DNA from: Candidatus Cloacimonadota bacterium
GTDB taxonomy: Bacteria; Muiribacteriota; UBA6191
NCBI GenBank assembly: GCA_002402105.1
Contig: NVVD01000023.1
Coordinates: 240-38,695 of the forward strand
Direction: 5' to 3'
Length of the DNA stretch: 38,456 bases
Positions 8,485 through 18,500 of this stretch are shown here, piece after piece. The position numbers and the translations under genes were made by a program. Below the pieces are notes generated by a model. The model worked only from the letters and a program-made list of their open reading frames with translations, was not told where the DNA came from and did not search any database. Every line of letters starts with the position of its first letter. The first letter of the stretch is position 1.

Positions 8485-9300
8485 TTATTTTAGTTTTTCT
8501 AATTTTTGTTTTTTCTTTAGGGCTCTTTTCTTTAAAGCTTTTTTCTTTGATTTCATCTTATGTTTTTTATATTTATTTTTTGTTTTTCTATAGTATTTAG
8601 GCTCAATGATTATAGCACCACCCATACCTTTAGTTATTTTTAATTGAAAAGCTTTAGCTATAGTGTGTAAAGCTTCTGAAATAGTATGATCTTTTAAATT
8701 TAAAGACAAAGACTTTTTTTGCTTAACAATTGACGGAGAAATAATATAACTAATATCAGATGTTTTTAAAACGCTTCTAACTGCATTATAAGCTGTGACG
8801 AATGAAAACTTAATACTGATTCTTTCTTCTTCTTTAGTGCTTAAAACAATTACTCCATATTTATTTTCAGTAATTACAAAACCATAAGCCTCTGCTAAAC
8901 TGTCTAAAACTGTAGGGTCATATTTTTTAAAAGCAGTCATTGTTATTCTTTTGCGCCAAGTAACATCTGATGGATTACCAATAATAAATGGAGGAATAAC
9001 TTGTTTTTGAGACAACTCAACTAAAGCATCAGATAAACGACTACTATAAATAGATACAATTTTAAACTCTTTAGATGGGCTTTTAAAGCCTAAAATATCT
9101 AATTTTTTTGACAAAGCTTTTTGCTGAATTGCTTTTTTAACCCGATTTTGGTTTACTTTTTTATTTTTTTTAGCCCCCTGCCATAAAAGCATCATAGAAT
9201 TATTGTCTTTTATATTAGAAAAATTAGAGGGTCCTTTTTTACCTTCTGCCCAATGTGAAGTTGATAGTACTAATAAAGCTAAACATAAAATTAATTTCAT
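8485..9300 (-). CDS. Exported protein with secretin/TonB short-N-terminal-like repeats
   Basis: Protein of 271 aa. It has a signal peptide (MKLILCLALLVLSTSHWAEG), a lysine-rich stretch, then a region of beta-alpha-beta pattern. The segment SLNLKDHTISEALHTIAKAF resembles the STN / secretin N0 domain (typically 'l.nvsL.eaL..ia.'). An earlier stretch around residues 120-160 (LDSLAEAYGFVITENKYGVIVL) has the same look, suggesting two copies. The last ~35 residues are almost all Lys/Arg/Leu (low complexity). No secretin beta-barrel follows, so it may be a periplasmic accessory. A good site (TAGGAG) precedes the ATG. The domain call is by pattern only. Confidence 0.5.
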   Translation of the reverse strand: MKLILCLALLVLSTSHWAEGKKGPSNFSNIKDNNSMMLLWQGAKKNKKVNQNRVKKAIQQKALSKKLDILGFKSPSKEFKIVSIYSSRLSDALVELSQKQVIPPFIIGNPSDVTWRKRITMTAFKKYDPTVLDSLAEAYGFVITENKYGVIVLSTKEEERISIKFSFVTAYNAVRSVLKTSDISYIISPSIVKQKKSLSLNLKDHTISEALHTIAKAFQLKITKGMGGAIIIEPKYYRKTKNKYKKHKMKSKKKALKKRALKKKQKLEKLK

Positions 9301-9511
9301 TTAAATCTCCTATGATTTATTCTAAAAAGGTATATTGTGGTAATATCGCATTATAACTTATTTACAATGATTATGCATTTCCAACAAAACAACTATAGTA
9401 ATTCTGATTATAAAGAAATAAAAACTAATGGAGATTAGAATTTATTCTAATAAAAAAGTATCAGTCAAAAATAAAGCTTTTTATGGAAGCTAATTTCCAT
9501 CTCCAAGTTAA

Positions 9512-10138
9512 ATGAAGAGCTTTTTTATAATTAAAACTGCTGAAACAACTATGAAAATTAAAAATAAGATTCAACTCATATTTACACTCTGTTTGGTATA
9601 CGCATTTGTTAGATACAGTATTTTAGGGCAAATTCCTCTTCAAAAGTTTCCATTATTTATTATGAATAAAGTCTGGGCTAGCACAGCTTTATTTCTTTTT
9701 TGTTTTGCTTTTATTAGTCCAAAAAAAGCAAATAAAAAAGTCTACGGTATCATTTGTTTTTGTTGCTCTATCATTCATATTATATTTTCTCAAATTTTAT
9801 TATCTCCTCAAAATTATAATAAGTTTTATTTTCAAGATGAGTTAACTATGAGTAGTCAAATTTGTTTATCTTTTGGTTTATATGCATTTATTTGTTTTAT
9901 ACCTTCTTTATTTTTAAACAATAATTTAAGTCAAAATGAGTCATTTAAAACTCTCTGTAAAAAATCTTCTTTTGTTGCTTCCTTTTTTTTATTAATTCAT
10001 AGTTCTATAGCATTTTACCCATCATGGTTAAAAAACGATCTTTGGCACGGAAATTTACCACCCATTAGTTTGATTTGCTTTTGCATATTAGTTATAGTTG
10101 TTTTAATAAAATTACTACAAAAAAACAACCCTACTTAA
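9512..10138 (+). CDS. Ferric-reductase-like transmembrane protein
   Basis: Very hydrophobic protein of 208 aa (or 195 from the ATG at 9551; neither start has a clear ribosome site). Six membrane segments can be drawn. His residues in the third (CCSIIHIIFSQILL) and fifth (FFLLIHSSIAFYPSW) are where the ferric-reductase-like domain places heme ligands. The end, WHGNLPPISLICF, resembles that family's C-terminal loop and last helix. If correct it binds b-type heme and moves electrons across the inner membrane, but no flavin or NADH domain is attached. It lies 13 nt before the enoyl-CoA isomerase gene. Assignment rests on pattern memory. Confidence 0.5.
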   Translation: MKSFFIIKTAETTMKIKNKIQLIFTLCLVYAFVRYSILGQIPLQKFPLFIMNKVWASTALFLFCFAFISPKKANKKVYGIICFCCSIIHIIFSQILLSPQNYNKFYFQDELTMSSQICLSFGLYAFICFIPSLFLNNNLSQNESFKTLCKKSSFVASFFLLIHSSIAFYPSWLKNDLWHGNLPPISLICFCILVIVVLIKLLQKNNPT

Positions 10139-10151
10139 TGGAGCTCTCTTA

Positions 10152-10910
10152 ATGGAAACAATATCTCTCAAAATCGAAAATCAAATCGCAGAAATTCAAC
10201 TCATACGAGGTAAAGTCAATGCCATGAATCATCAAATGATGCAAGAGTTAAATTCATGTTTTTTAGATTTAGCAAATAATGATGAAGTAAAAGGAGCCAT
10301 TTTAACTGGTAAGCCTGGTATCTTTTCTGCTGGATTAGATGTAGTAGAGCTTTATTCTTATGACAAAGAAAAAATTAATCAATTCTTTTTAGACTTTTCT
10401 ATTTTATTAAAAAATATGTTGTCATTTTATAAACCTCTTATCTCTGCGATTAATGGCCATTGTCCTGCTGGTGGTTGCGTATTAACAATATGTACAGATT
10501 ACCGAATTATGGCTCAAGGTCCCTATACAATTGGTTTAAATGAACTACCCGTTGGTATAGTTGTACCTGACCCTATTTATCAAATTTACTCATCATGGGT
10601 TGGCCCATCAAAAGCCTATCAATACATCATGGAAGGTAAATTACTTAGTGTAGATCAAGCACTCCAAGATAATCTAATCCAAAACATTTCTACTGATAGC
10701 GAAGTTTTAAATGATGCTTATAAACAAATTAAAAAATATATAAAGTTTGGGCCTGCTTTTATAGAGTCTAAAAAAAATATACGGGCAAATATTTTAAAAT
10801 CATTTGACCTCTCTTTTGACGAAGTTTTTGGTCGGACTATAGAAACTTGGTGGTCAGATGCATCTCGTAAACAACTAGAGTTTATCATTCAACAATTAAT
10901 GAAAAAGTAA
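10152..10910 (+). CDS. Enoyl-CoA hydratase/isomerase family, ECI1-like
   Basis: Crotonase-fold protein of 252 aa. The oxyanion-hole segments are SAGLDVVELYS (about 59-69) and AINGHCPAGGCVLTICTDYRIM (99-120). TIGLNELPVGIVVP then carries Glu131. This GLNE arrangement and the PAGGC motif match mitochondrial delta3,delta2-enoyl-CoA isomerase (ECI1) better than hydratases, where two catalytic Glu residues are expected; only one is visible here. The likely role is moving double bonds during beta-oxidation of unsaturated fatty acids. GGAG precedes the ATG and overlaps the end of the upstream gene. No other beta-oxidation genes are in the window. Confidence 0.8.
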   Translation: METISLKIENQIAEIQLIRGKVNAMNHQMMQELNSCFLDLANNDEVKGAILTGKPGIFSAGLDVVELYSYDKEKINQFFLDFSILLKNMLSFYKPLISAINGHCPAGGCVLTICTDYRIMAQGPYTIGLNELPVGIVVPDPIYQIYSSWVGPSKAYQYIMEGKLLSVDQALQDNLIQNISTDSEVLNDAYKQIKKYIKFGPAFIESKKNIRANILKSFDLSFDEVFGRTIETWWSDASRKQLEFIIQQLMKK

Positions 10911-10926
10911 AATTTGAGGCTTTTTA

Positions 10927-12492
10927 ATGTCAGATAATAATGATTTATTTCATGAACTTGAGCTCCTTTTATCTCAAAAAGGACTACTTTCTGATGAAGC
11001 AAATTCAAAAGTTATAAGTAATCAAAATAAAAAAGTAAAAATTCCTCCTCCGACTATTTCTAATCAACAAGGTATTGAAATAAACATTTCCCCTGATAAA
11101 TATTTTGCCTATCTAACGATTACAAAATCAAAAAAAACATTAACAGTAAAAGACATTCACCAAAGTCTTAAATTACTTAAAATCAACTATGGTATTGATT
11201 TTGAAAAAGTTAAAACCTTAGTCTCTCAATTTAACCTCGATTTTCAAGGCATTCATTCACAAAAAATTGCTAGTGGAAAACCTGTTAAAGAAGCCAATCA
11301 TTCACATATTGAATATTACTTTGAAAAAATAAATCTAATTGAAAGTAAAAGTAAATCTCCAAACTATTGGGATCAATTTAAACTCAACCAAGTCAAAAGA
11401 ACAAAAGTCATAGCTGAAAAATTTGGTTCTTTCGGAGGTGAAGATGGAATAACAGTCACCTCTCAAATCATAAGAGCTCTTCCAAAAGATGACGTACTAC
11501 TACAAGCAGGAAAAAACACAGCTCTCAAAAATAACCAACTGATTTCTTTAATTGATGGTAGACCAGAAATTATTGATGATTTTATCCATGTAATACCTAA
11601 AATAACTATTGACTCTGATTTTGACTCTTCACAAATTAAAGACTACTATGATGGTGATCTTGAAATTTTAGGAGACATCAGACCAGATAATGATATAGAA
11701 GCTTCTGGAAACATCCTCGTACTTGGAAATGTAACAGACTCTCAATTAAAGTCTGATAAATCTATCCTTATAAATGGTAAGTTTTCTGGAGAAAACAATG
11801 GGCTTATTAAAGCAAAAGAAACCATTTATATAGATAACTCACAATCAGGTACAATTGAATCTGATGAAAGTATTTATCTTTTAGAAAATCTCATTGATAC
11901 AAATATCTATACATTTAAATCACTCTATTGTTATGGTAAAAACTCTCAGGTTTATGGTGGAATATTACAAGTTGGGCTGAAACTCATCACAAGAAACCTA
12001 GGGACAAGTTCAAAAAAAAGTACCAGTGTTTTTATGGGAAATGAACAACTTATAAAAACTAAAGTGAAACTAATACAAAAACAATCTGATGAAAAACAAA
12101 TACAAATTAACACTTTAACTGACTCTATTTCAAAAATTCAGTCAAATTTTTCATTAGATAATAAAAGTAAAAAAAATCTTGAAAATTTAAAAATTTTAGA
12201 TCAGTTAATCTATGGTATTAAACATCTACAAAAAGAGCTAGTTTTCATACTCTCTCAGAAACAAAATTTAGAGCTTCAACTTCAAAAAAATATAAATAGC
12301 TCACTTCAAATTTATGAAAATTTACATATTGGTGTACAAATACAGATTCAAAAAGAAGTAAAAAAAGTTAAACAAAAACAATCTAATGTAGAAGTCTATT
12401 TAGATTCACAAACTAAAAAAATTATAATTAAAAAAGCCCAACAATTAAACGAAAAAAAAGGGATTTTTGGTTTTCTCAATATTTTCAAATAA
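10927..12492 (+). CDS. FapA / DUF342 family protein
   Basis: Protein of 521 aa. It has an N-terminal region without clear motifs (1-60), the DUF342 N-terminal domain (about 60-230; LPKDDVLLQAGKN), a right-handed beta-helix with short turns (about 230-370; GDLEILGDIRPDNDIEASG, NILVLGNVTDSQL, SILINGKFSG) and a C-terminal coiled coil (about 370-490). DUF342/FapA proteins affect flagellar assembly or polar placement in some Proteobacteria; the family is broad and other roles are likely. The site TTGAGG precedes the ATG 16 nt after the isomerase gene, so the two are probably co-transcribed. It ends only 16 nt from the convergent kinase gene. Confidence 0.75.
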   Translation: MSDNNDLFHELELLLSQKGLLSDEANSKVISNQNKKVKIPPPTISNQQGIEINISPDKYFAYLTITKSKKTLTVKDIHQSLKLLKINYGIDFEKVKTLVSQFNLDFQGIHSQKIASGKPVKEANHSHIEYYFEKINLIESKSKSPNYWDQFKLNQVKRTKVIAEKFGSFGGEDGITVTSQIIRALPKDDVLLQAGKNTALKNNQLISLIDGRPEIIDDFIHVIPKITIDSDFDSSQIKDYYDGDLEILGDIRPDNDIEASGNILVLGNVTDSQLKSDKSILINGKFSGENNGLIKAKETIYIDNSQSGTIESDESIYLLENLIDTNIYTFKSLYCYGKNSQVYGGILQVGLKLITRNLGTSSKKSTSVFMGNEQLIKTKVKLIQKQSDEKQIQINTLTDSISKIQSNFSLDNKSKKNLENLKILDQLIYGIKHLQKELVFILSQKQNLELQLQKNINSSLQIYENLHIGVQIQIQKEVKKVKQKQSNVEVYLDSQTKKIIIKKAQQLNEKKGIFGFLNIFK

Positions 12493-12508
12493 ACTTTTCA
12501 TACATCCT

Positions 12509-15500
12509 CTAAAGTAATAGTTTTTTAGCTTTGCCAATTTCTTTATAATACTTTTCTACTTCTTTTTGTAGGTTTAAAATAAGTTTATCAGCACCTCTTA
12601 AATTTCTCTCACTACCTTTAATTTCTAACTCATAGGCAATGTTAGAGGCCTGTACTCCGCCTATACTCACAATTCCACCCTTAATAGCATGGGCTTGCAT
12701 CTCTAACTCATCATAATCTTTAGATTTATAAGCTTTAGCAAGGGCTCTAATTTGATCTGGATAATCCTCTTTAAAAATTTCAGCTAGGGTAAAAACAAAT
12801 GATGCATCATTATTAGCAATTACCAAAGCCTTTTCAACATCAAAACAACTCACATCTATACCAGGATATTTCGGGTTTTCATCTAAAACACTTTCTTTTT
12901 TCAAAACTGGTATATTCTTAATATTTTCTATTTCTTTTTTTGTTATAATTGGTGACTTTTGAGTAAATTGAACCGCTTTTCCGATTCCTTTGGCTAAAGT
13001 ATGCCTATATACTGACTCAAAAACAACATCTTGATTTAAAGGTTTAGTTAAATAATCATCCATACCTGCTTCAAGACATTTATCTTTATCACCTTTCATA
13101 GCGTGGGCTGTCATTGATAATATAGGTACATGACCTCCTGATACTTTTTCATAATTTCTAATAGCCATAGTAGCTTCAAGCCCACCCATAATAGGCATTT
13201 GTACATCCATTAAAACAAGGTCATAATTACCCTCTTGAAACTTATTTACACCTTCTTGACCATTTACTGCAATATCTATTGAAATAGAGTCAGATTTAAA
13301 GACAGCCAAAGCTAGTTGTCTATTTACACTGTTATCTTCAACCAATAAAATTTTAAGATTAGAGGCTAAAACCATATCTTTATATTTTGAACTCGTAATT
13401 TCTTTTATAACAGAAGCATTTTCTTGAGATATTGAAGCAAGTAATGAATTTCTTTTTATTGGTTTATTTACATAGCCAATACCGAGTCTTTTAGCATTTT
13501 TAATTTGCTCATTATCGCCAATAGGTATCATGATACTCATCCAAGACTTTTCAAATCCAAAGTCATTTAATTCTTGAATAAAAGTGCTCACATCATCAAG
13601 GTAAGAAGAAGCTGCAATCAAAAAGTGTTTTCTACCCATTTTAATAGAACCATGTATCAAAGCTTCCTTTAATCCTGCCTGATTTTTATAATGCTTACAT
13701 CTCATACCCTGATGAGTTAAATAATCCATTAAAGCTTTCGCCATATTTGTATTTGGCTCTAAAATAATTATTTCACGATAATCTAATTTATCAATTAGAC
13801 GCTCTTGAGGTAAAATTTGTTTTACTTTCATTGGCAATGAAAAACTAAAAGTTGTACCAACCCCCTCTTCACTCTCTACCCAAATTTTACCATCCATTAG
13901 TTCTACAAGTTGACGAGAGATTGTTGTACCAAGTCCTGTTCCACCAAATTGTCTAGATATAGACCCATCTGCTTGAACAAAACTATCAAAAATTGTTTCA
14001 AGTGCTTTTTGTGACATTCCAATACCAGTATCTGTTACATGAAAAGTAAGCTCAAAAGTTCCATCATTATTATGTGTTCCATCAATCTTTACAGATATCT
14101 CTCCACTCTTTGTAAATTTTACAGAGTTACCTGCTAAATTTATTAAAATTTGTTTGATTCTAGTTGGGTCACCCATCAGTTTTACAGGACAATGATTTGC
14201 AATATGATAATAAATATCTACTTCATGATTTTCATTTTTAAAAGCAACTGGCTCTAAAGCTGCCTCAATCAACGCACTTAATTCAAATTGAATTTCTTCA
14301 AAGTCCATTTGACCAGCTTCAATTTTTGATAGATCTAAAATATCATTAATTAAAGTCATTAAAGAGTCGGCTGATGATTTTATAATATTTAAATAGTCAT
14401 CTTGCTCAGCATCAAGCTCAGTATTTAAAACTAAACCTGTCATACCAATGATTCCATTTAAAGGAGTTCTAATTTCATGACTCACATTAGCCAAAAACTC
14501 ATCTTTTAGTGAGTTTGCCTTTTCAAGTTCCATATTAATTTTTTGGAGGTGATCTGTTTGAAACTTGATGTAACTATAAGATTGAGCATTACTTAAAGCA
14601 GAACATAAAGGGCCAATACACTCCTTTAAAAACTCTCTTTGTATATCTGAAATAGAAGATAAAGTACCCATTACTAACACACCAATTTTTTTATCATGAA
14701 AAGCTAATGGTATGCCAATTAAATGATTCATTTTAATTTTAGTGAAACCTAAATTTATTTCAGGCATTTTCTTTGTATCAAAGTTTGTTAACTCTACCTT
14801 TTCACCTTTATTAAATACTCCGGATGGAAATCCATTTACATTTGAAAATAATGGACTATCTAATAATCCGTGATCAATAGAATATTGAAAACTTGTCTCT
14901 AAGCGACCAGACTCTTCTTTGTAGAGGTATGCAACAACAAAATGAAAATCACAAACCTCTAATAAAATTTTTAATGTTTTTTCTAAAATCTCTGGGATAT
15001 CTATAGAGTTTGTGGCTGATAATACTTCTCCTAATTTTACTTCTCTTTTTGTTTTTTGCTCAAGCATAGATGTTTGAGTTTTTAGTTGAACATTCATTTC
15101 AATCAATTCTGATTTTTGTTCTTCTAATAAAGAAGCAGACTCACCAAGTTCAATGGTTCTTTCATCAACTCGTTCCTCCAAGTCTTCTTTAGCTGTACGA
15201 AGCATTACTTCTCTTTTTTCTAACTTACTTTGACTCATAGCCAAACGCTTCATCATAGAGTTAATAGAAGTACCAATAGCAATTAACTCTGGAGGAAAGT
15301 CTTCTCTCATTTCAATTGCCATCATTCGTCCATCTGATATTTTTTTAATAGCTCTAGTTAAATGCCTAAATTGAGATAAAAATCCAATTTTGGTTACATG
15401 CCAAATAAATAAAGCATTAAAAAATATAGCTAAGCCAAAAGTAGCTAATAAATAATAAGTTAGAACTTTATGAAAAGACTTAAGTTTATCTGCATCTGGA

Positions 15501-15631
15501 AAAGCTTGAAACTGCACAACAACATAATCAATAAAAAAATAAGAGCCAACTAAAAAAAAACCAAATATCATAAGAAACATAAATGGATAAATATATGCTA
15601 CTTTATTATGTAAACTTTGTTGTGATTGCAA
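12509..15631 (-). CDS. GAF-containing hybrid histidine kinase with two receiver domains and Hpt
   Basis: Inner-membrane kinase of 1040 aa starting at TTG, which is supported by AGGA seven nt upstream. Order: two membrane segments (about 11-36 and 54-81), HAMP-like linker (85-135), coiled coil (135-200), GAF (about 205-345), HisKA with phospho-acceptor His385 in NVSHEIRTPLNG, HATPase (480-600; NLAGNSVKFT, DTGIGM, GGTGLG), a degenerate receiver (about 620-745; the Asp position is unclear), a full receiver with Asp809 in LMDVQMP, and Hpt with His981 in AHAIKGG. This is a complete BarA/ArcB-type phosphorelay in one chain. There is only a short extracytoplasmic loop, so the signal is probably cytoplasmic (GAF) or membrane-borne. 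No dedicated response regulator is adjacent. Confidence 0.9.
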   Translation of the reverse strand: MQSQQSLHNKVAYIYPFMFLMIFGFFLVGSYFFIDYVVVQFQAFPDADKLKSFHKVLTYYLLATFGLAIFFNALFIWHVTKIGFLSQFRHLTRAIKKISDGRMMAIEMREDFPPELIAIGTSINSMMKRLAMSQSKLEKREVMLRTAKEDLEERVDERTIELGESASLLEEQKSELIEMNVQLKTQTSMLEQKTKREVKLGEVLSATNSIDIPEILEKTLKILLEVCDFHFVVAYLYKEESGRLETSFQYSIDHGLLDSPLFSNVNGFPSGVFNKGEKVELTNFDTKKMPEINLGFTKIKMNHLIGIPLAFHDKKIGVLVMGTLSSISDIQREFLKECIGPLCSALSNAQSYSYIKFQTDHLQKINMELEKANSLKDEFLANVSHEIRTPLNGIIGMTGLVLNTELDAEQDDYLNIIKSSADSLMTLINDILDLSKIEAGQMDFEEIQFELSALIEAALEPVAFKNENHEVDIYYHIANHCPVKLMGDPTRIKQILINLAGNSVKFTKSGEISVKIDGTHNNDGTFELTFHVTDTGIGMSQKALETIFDSFVQADGSISRQFGGTGLGTTISRQLVELMDGKIWVESEEGVGTTFSFSLPMKVKQILPQERLIDKLDYREIIILEPNTNMAKALMDYLTHQGMRCKHYKNQAGLKEALIHGSIKMGRKHFLIAASSYLDDVSTFIQELNDFGFEKSWMSIMIPIGDNEQIKNAKRLGIGYVNKPIKRNSLLASISQENASVIKEITSSKYKDMVLASNLKILLVEDNSVNRQLALAVFKSDSISIDIAVNGQEGVNKFQEGNYDLVLMDVQMPIMGGLEATMAIRNYEKVSGGHVPILSMTAHAMKGDKDKCLEAGMDDYLTKPLNQDVVFESVYRHTLAKGIGKAVQFTQKSPIITKKEIENIKNIPVLKKESVLDENPKYPGIDVSCFDVEKALVIANNDASFVFTLAEIFKEDYPDQIRALAKAYKSKDYDELEMQAHAIKGGIVSIGGVQASNIAYELEIKGSERNLRGADKLILNLQKEVEKYYKEIGKAKKLLL

Positions 15632-15793
15632 GTTAAATTCCTAATAATTGTAATAAACAAAAAAAGCCACAGCTTCTCTTCTCAATTATTCGGTATCAAG
15701 ATATTAAGAGCTTCGATACAAATCAAAAATAATTTTTCATTTTTTTTATAGTATTCAAAATAACTTTAATTCAAATATATTTTGTCTTAAAAT

Positions 15794-17122
15794 TTAATTT
15801 CTAAGGTAAATTTTATAGTTTTCTCCAGAAAGAGAGATTTTCCACTCATCAGTTGTTTTATAATTTAAAGAGCCAAGTTTAACTAAAACAGATCTATTAA
15901 TTTGAGCTACATATAAATTAGTTGAAGCCTCCAAAATTTCAATTTTACTATTTTTATTTAAGCCCATTTTTACTCTAAAACGAGTTAGTTCAATAATTTT
16001 GGCCTTTAAATAATTACCATTTAGATATAGATGGTCCCAAAAAACCGTTGGCACTCCAGGATGAGTCAAAATATAAGCATAAGCCTCTAATACTTTACTT
16101 TGTGGAAAAGGCCAATGAGCCTGACTAGATCCTGTATCATGATTATCAATAAAAGTAACTGAGTTACTTGGCCACCAACCCATTACTCCAGGTTGTAAAT
16201 CATTTGAGTCTAATAGCCTCCAATATTCTTGATTTTTTAGAGCTTCTTGTAAAATACCTTTAGTAGTAAAATCAAAAGCTTTACATTGTCCTTTTGTTAA
16301 ATCTATCCAATCAACAATACCCTGTCTATGTGGATTTTGATTTTCTTTTAAAACATGAGATGAGTCATAGCTCATGTCTGTCCATACTTCTCCAACGCAA
16401 AACTCTGGTTGTGTTGCTTCGATATACTTTTTTGCATATTTTCCAGAGTAACCTTTTGAAAAGTCAAATCTAAAACCTAAAAAACCAATGTCATTTTTTA
16501 ACCACTTTAACCATTGAATAATATCTTTTTGAACTTTTTTATTACTATGATCAATATCAGGAGCTGGAATAAAGTTATCCCCGCTATCTTGTTGACCTGT
16601 GCCTTCATAGTCATTTTTAGCTAAAGCCCATTTTTTCCACATCATCTTTTTTGATTTATGATGAAAAATATTCCATACACCATTTTCTTGATGAGAGGCC
16701 GTTCTGTGATTAATCACAATGTCAGCTATAGAGACAATACCTAATTTAGAAAACTCATAAATCGTAGATTTTAACTCTGACTTTGAACCATAAAGAGTTT
16801 TATCGTTGGCACTCCCTAAATCATAATAATCCCCTGGCATATAACCCTGAGGAGAAACTGATTTAGACATAGGTGGAAACCAAACATGAGAGATTCCAGC
16901 CTTTTTAAGCTCTTTTATTTTTGTCTTTAGATGTTTATACCATACACCTTTTTTACCATTTACATTTGCATCCCAAGTAAAAGCTTGAAATAAAATTTGT
17001 GGTTTTTGTTCATTAAATTGATGTATCTTTTTAAATTTATCCATTTTATCTAAAATAGAAAAAGACATAACAGTATTTATTAATATTATTAAAGCAAGTA
17101 TGTAAAGAGCTTTTAATTTCAT
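15794..17122 (-). CDS. Secreted alpha-amylase, plant-type (GH13_6-like)
   Basis: Protein of 442 aa with a signal peptide or N-terminal anchor (about 1-22). All four GH13 regions are present: ADIVINHR (133-140), GFRFDFSKGY with nucleophile Asp220, FCVGEVW with acid/base Glu245, and FIDNHDTGS with Asp329. Stretches such as KSVSPQGYMPGDYYDL, KAFDFTTKGILQEAL, PGVMGWWPSNSVTFIDNHD and AYAYILTHPGVP are strikingly like cereal alpha-amylases (subfamily GH13_6), and the length fits. The enzyme would cut internal alpha-1,4 links of starch or glycogen outside the cytoplasm. It follows the CYTH gene by 10 nt, with AGGAAAAC as the ribosome site, and ends the operon. No terminator is clear in the 162 bp after it. 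Confidence 0.9.
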   Translation of the reverse strand: MKLKALYILALIILINTVMSFSILDKMDKFKKIHQFNEQKPQILFQAFTWDANVNGKKGVWYKHLKTKIKELKKAGISHVWFPPMSKSVSPQGYMPGDYYDLGSANDKTLYGSKSELKSTIYEFSKLGIVSIADIVINHRTASHQENGVWNIFHHKSKKMMWKKWALAKNDYEGTGQQDSGDNFIPAPDIDHSNKKVQKDIIQWLKWLKNDIGFLGFRFDFSKGYSGKYAKKYIEATQPEFCVGEVWTDMSYDSSHVLKENQNPHRQGIVDWIDLTKGQCKAFDFTTKGILQEALKNQEYWRLLDSNDLQPGVMGWWPSNSVTFIDNHDTGSSQAHWPFPQSKVLEAYAYILTHPGVPTVFWDHLYLNGNYLKAKIIELTRFRVKMGLNKNSKIEILEASTNLYVAQINRSVLVKLGSLNYKTTDEWKISLSGENYKIYLRN

Positions 17123-17132
17123 AGTTTTCCTA

Positions 17133-17720
17133 TTAAAAGATATTTAAATTTTTGATATTATACTTTAAAAACCTCTTAAATTTTGATTCTGTTTGAAAAA
17201 TAATTTGTTTTTTTTGTAAAAGACCTTCATTATCTAAAAAGTCTAAAAGCTTTTCGGGATCTATAGTTTCGCATTCTAACTCATAATGAATTTGACTTTT
17301 TGTAAAGTTTGATTGATCTATCTCAAGTTTAAAATCTTTTGTTTGAAATATTGTTCTTAAGTTTTTTAAACATCCTAAATTTACAAAGTCTAAATTTTTA
17401 ATAAAAGTTTGATCTCTATCAAATATAAACCTCAAAAGGTTTTTATCATTCCACACACATTTTTCAAAAGATTTTTCAATTTCTTCACATTCAAAATAAC
17501 CATCTTTAACACTAGAGTTTCTTTTAATTGTCAGTATCGTTTTTTCTTTTGTTTTTCTAACTCTTAGCATTTCTTTTGATTTTAAATAATCATAATTTAA
17601 AGTATCAAAATAATAGTTTTCTTGATATTTTATTTTTGCTTCATAACTTATAGATAAAGTATTTATTAAATCTATATATTGTTTTTTTTCTAATATTATT
17701 TTTAATTCTTTTTCTTGCAT
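17133..17720 (-). CDS. CYTH domain protein (triphosphate tunnel fold)
   Basis: Protein of 195 aa. It opens with the CYTH signature ExExK (EKELK at residues 3-7) and continues with YYFDTLNYDYLKSKEMLRVRK and KTILTIKR, the charged beta strands lining the tunnel. CYTH enzymes hydrolyse or cyclise triphosphates with metal help (thiamine triphosphatase, class IV adenylate cyclase, inorganic triphosphatase); which applies here cannot be told from sequence. The ATG follows the stop of the methyltransferase gene directly (TAAATG), with AGAGG overlapping the upstream gene, so the two are translationally coupled. No CHAD domain is attached. Confidence 0.8.
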   Translation of the reverse strand: MQEKELKIILEKKQYIDLINTLSISYEAKIKYQENYYFDTLNYDYLKSKEMLRVRKTKEKTILTIKRNSSVKDGYFECEEIEKSFEKCVWNDKNLLRFIFDRDQTFIKNLDFVNLGCLKNLRTIFQTKDFKLEIDQSNFTKSQIHYELECETIDPEKLLDFLDNEGLLQKKQIIFQTESKFKRFLKYNIKNLNIF

Positions 17721-18500
17721 TTATATACCTCTCACCACATTCACCACAGGAAACAAAAGATTTACTTTTCTATAAAAAAGTTTATCCTTTTTAAAACCAC
17801 AACTAGATAAATAATCGTTTACCAAATCTATTGAGTCTGCTTTAAAGTCTTTTTCTATACAGTCTTGCATTGATTTATAGGCTTTATTAACACTCAAACT
17901 AACAAAACTTAAGTTAGGGTTCTTATCCATTAATTTTAATATTTCAAGGTGATATAACCAAGGCTCTTTTGTAAAAGAACTTAATACTCTATATTTTTTT
18001 TGTACTAAACTACTGTCTTCAATAGCTTTAGAAACAATTATTAACTGTATTGTAGATAGACCTAATAGTTTTTCTATTGTTTTATGTAAAAAATAGTCCT
18101 CTTTTATTTTAGATATAACCCCTATTGATCTTAATGAAATAACACAGTCATAATTTATTTTACTTTCAAAATCACAAAAAAATTTCTTGATGTTTGGTAT
18201 CAATTTATTATTAATAACAATACTTCTATTTTGTGAAGGCTCTAAACATATAGTTTGATATCCATGATTATTTAAAGATTCGGCTAACTTTCCTTCACCT
18301 GCCCCTACATCTAAAATAGTTTTCACTTCTTTTGAAATAAATCTTAAAAGTAATTGGTAAAGGCCATCATCATATCTTAATCCTTGAGGAGTATCACTAA
18401 AGTAAGAGAGTAAATCACTTGATCCCATCCAAACTTGTTGTTTTAGACTTTTACAGGCTCTTAGTTCTATATTTTCTATTCTTTCTTTTATATTTTTCAT
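17721..18500 (-). CDS. Putative SAM-dependent methyltransferase
   Basis: Protein of about 259 aa. Motif I for S-adenosylmethionine is clear: ILDVGAGEGKLAESLNNHG, followed by an acidic residue at the end of the next strand (ICLEPSQ). YDCVISLRSIGVIS fits the motif IV region. The substrate is unknown; the N-terminus (KQQVWMGSSDLLSYFSDTPQGLRYDDG) is not of a type I recognise. Start uncertain: the frame is open to a TTG at 18557, but the ATG at 18500 begins a plausible helix; neither has a strong ribosome site. It is first of the methyltransferase - CYTH - amylase operon. Confidence 0.6.
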   Translation of the reverse strand: MKNIKERIENIELRACKSLKQQVWMGSSDLLSYFSDTPQGLRYDDGLYQLLLRFISKEVKTILDVGAGEGKLAESLNNHGYQTICLEPSQNRSIVINNKLIPNIKKFFCDFESKINYDCVISLRSIGVISKIKEDYFLHKTIEKLLGLSTIQLIIVSKAIEDSSLVQKKYRVLSSFTKEPWLYHLEILKLMDKNPNLSFVSLSVNKAYKSMQDCIEKDFKADSIDLVNDYLSSCGFKKDKLFYRKVNLLFPVVNVVRGI

